A DNA stretch of 64,000 bases, from NCBI GenBank assembly GCA_964649825.1, contig CAZYQW010000147.1, forward strand, positions 62,001-126,000, given 5' to 3'. Source of the stretch: CAZYQW01 sp964649825. Lineage in GTDB: Bacteria; Planctomycetota; B15-G4; JADJEK01. The notes under the pieces are model-generated. The model searched no databases and was not told where the DNA came from. It saw only the letters and a program-made list of their open reading frames with translations. A program made the translations under genes and the position numbers. Of this stretch, positions 62,701-64,000 are shown in pieces; position 1 is the first letter of the stretch; every line of letters begins with the position of its first letter.

Positions 62701-63974
62701 ACGATGCAGCTCCGATCTTCCTGTTCGCGTCGTTCCTGCTCGGCGCGGCGATCGGGTCGTTCCTGAACGTCGTGATCTACCGCGTGCCGCGCGGCATGTC
62801 GGTCGCGAGCCCGAGCCGATCGTTCTGTCCCGCGTGCGCGCGCGCGATCCCGTGGACGCGGAACATCCCGATCCTCTCGTGGCTGATCCTGAACGGACGC
62901 TGCGCCGACTGCCACGCATCGATTCCGATCCGCTACTTGCTCGTCGAGCTGGCCGGCGCGTTCCTGTTCGCGGCCGTGGCCGCCACGCATCTGCCCGCGA
63001 GCGGATTGCTCGCCGAGCTGGGGTTCGTTCCGCTTCTGGTCGACTGGACGTTCGCGGGCCTCGTCCTCGCGATCGCCGTGATCGACTTCCAGCTCGCGCT
63101 CATCCCGGACCCGCTCACCGTGCCGTGGCTGCCGCTCGTGTGCGGCGCCGCCTGGTTCGACCCGCGGGTGTTGAAGGGGCACGCGCTCGATCCCGGCGTC
63201 GCGGGCGAACCCGCCGCCGCATGGGTCGGGCTGCTGGCGGGCGTCGCGATCGGCGCGTTCCCGGCGCTCTTGTTCGACTTCCTCGCGCGCCGGCGCGAGA
63301 CGATCGACCCGGGCCGCGAGCCGGAGAGCGCGCTGCCGGCCGATGATGAGGAGTTCTCGATCTTCGCCGAAGCTCGATCGTTCCTGTTTCCTCTCCTCGT
63401 GCCGGTCGCCGTCGCGGGAGGACTCCTCGCGTGGCTCGCGCCTCGGCTCGGATTCCTCTCCACGCCGAGCGGAGGCGCATTGCTCGCGAGCGCGGCCGGC
63501 GCGGGGGCCGGCCTGCTATCGATCTACGTCGTTCGTTTCGTGTTCAGTGCGGTGTTTCGGCGCGAGGCGATGGGGCTCGGCGACGCCAAGTTCCTGGCCC
63601 TCGCCGGCGCGCTGTTCGGCGCCGAAGGCACTCTCCTCGTCTTCCTCGGCGCCAGCCTGCTCGGAGCCGCTCCCGCTCTGATCGGTTTGCTCGCGCGCGC
63701 GCCCTTCGCGACCGGCGGTCTCATCGTCTCGACGCTCGTGCCGGTCTGGCTGCTTCCCTCCGCCGTGAGCTCGCTCGGTCCGACCGTGGCGATCTCGGTC
63801 TTGATGCCGATCCCGATCCTCGGCCTCCTCCTCTTCATGCGTTTCCTTCGCCAGGCGACGTTCCCCCGGACCGCCATGCCGTTCGGCCCGTTCCTCGCCG
63901 TCGCCGCCCTCGTCCTCCTGGTTGCGGCCGACCCCGTCTATCGGTTCGCGGCCGACTTCCTGGCTCGGACGTAG
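62697..63974 (+). CDS. pilD: Prepilin peptidase / N-methyltransferase, enlarged
   Basis: 425 residues; usual length is about 260-290. TTG start overlapping the lipoprotein stop. FLLGAAIGSFLNVVIYRVPRGMS opens the protein, followed by the zinc cysteines (CPACARAIPW and CADCHASIP). The aspartic-protease residues are in VIDFQLALIPD and MGLGDAKFLAL. About eight membrane spans. Between the two catalytic helices lies an insertion of about 150 residues containing the acidic loop ADDEEFSIFAEA and an extra hydrophobic hairpin. It processes pilins and pseudopilins for the PilMNOPQ-PilT machine; no pilin gene is in view. Confidence 0.93.
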   Translation: MNDAAPIFLFASFLLGAAIGSFLNVVIYRVPRGMSVASPSRSFCPACARAIPWTRNIPILSWLILNGRCADCHASIPIRYLLVELAGAFLFAAVAATHLPASGLLAELGFVPLLVDWTFAGLVLAIAVIDFQLALIPDPLTVPWLPLVCGAAWFDPRVLKGHALDPGVAGEPAAAWVGLLAGVAIGAFPALLFDFLARRRETIDPGREPESALPADDEEFSIFAEARSFLFPLLVPVAVAGGLLAWLAPRLGFLSTPSGGALLASAAGAGAGLLSIYVVRFVFSAVFRREAMGLGDAKFLALAGALFGAEGTLLVFLGASLLGAAPALIGLLARAPFATGGLIVSTLVPVWLLPSAVSSLGPTVAISVLMPIPILGLLLFMRFLRQATFPRTAMPFGPFLAVAALVLLVAADPVYRFAADFLART

Positions 63975-64000
63975 CGAAGCTGACTCCGCCGGTGCGCGTC

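Overview
The window is GC-rich chromosomal DNA from a diderm (Gram-negative-type) bacterium. Evidence for this is a type IV pilus secretin (pilQ) with its inner-membrane partners, Sec signal peptides and a lipobox, CxxCH cytochromes, and frequent GTG and TTG start codons. The mix of CHAT protease with ECF sigma factor, prkA-yeaH-spoVR, FG-GAP protein, TIR-STAND protein and split pilus loci would suit Planctomycetota, Myxococcota or a related deep lineage. No 16S or other decisive marker is present, so I leave the phylum open. I see no integrase, transposase, CRISPR array or prophage; accessory genes sit among housekeeping operons.

Layout. 0-5 kb: a truncated trpS, two tandem metallothionein genes and a large TIR-nSTAND-transmembrane protein whose Walker A lysine is replaced. 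4.8-11.8 kb: a glycan or lipid-sugar cluster (two methyltransferases, a UDP-galactopyranose-mutase-like flavoprotein, a dolichyl-phosphate-type glycosyltransferase) divergent from a YfhO-like membrane protein. 12.6-18 kb: an unusual regulatory stretch (twin dyads, a sigma-54-type promoter, four hairpins and an intrinsic terminator) leading into prkA-yeaH-spoVR. 18-27 kb: a SUFU-domain protein, a copper-radical oxidase, an ECF sigma/anti-sigma/CHAT-protease operon, and a convergent secreted beta-propeller-like protein. 27-29 kb: a HAD phosphatase, an RlmI-like methyltransferase and a 38-residue histone-H1-like gene.

29.3-36.8 kb is an information-processing island: promoter, tRNA-Arg(ACG), tadA (which edits that tRNA's A34), two tRNA-Ser genes, the SRP RNA, dnaX, ybaB, recR, rpoN, truA, hpf, ptsN and an HPr gene, mostly tightly packed. 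36.9-43.8 kb holds an HDOD response regulator, a degenerate HD response regulator, a histidine kinase, a di-haem peroxidase and a cupredoxin. 44-49 kb is pilM-pilN-pilO/P(fused)-pilQ. 49-53.6 kb is RNase E/G with a long leader, rplU, rpmA and obgE. 53.8-58.6 kb is a four-gene phosphorelay without DNA-binding output domains, followed by pilT, a GspC-like protein, coaX, a lipoprotein and an enlarged prepilin peptidase.

How they work together. The pilus parts are split into two loci (44-49 and 58.7-64 kb) with signalling genes beside each, which suggests that surface motility or secretion is under phosphorelay control. rpoN lies in the same window as the candidate sigma-54 promoter in front of the prkA region. 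I consider the UAS-like dyads, sigma-54 promoter, structured RNA and prkA operon the most promising undescribed system here.
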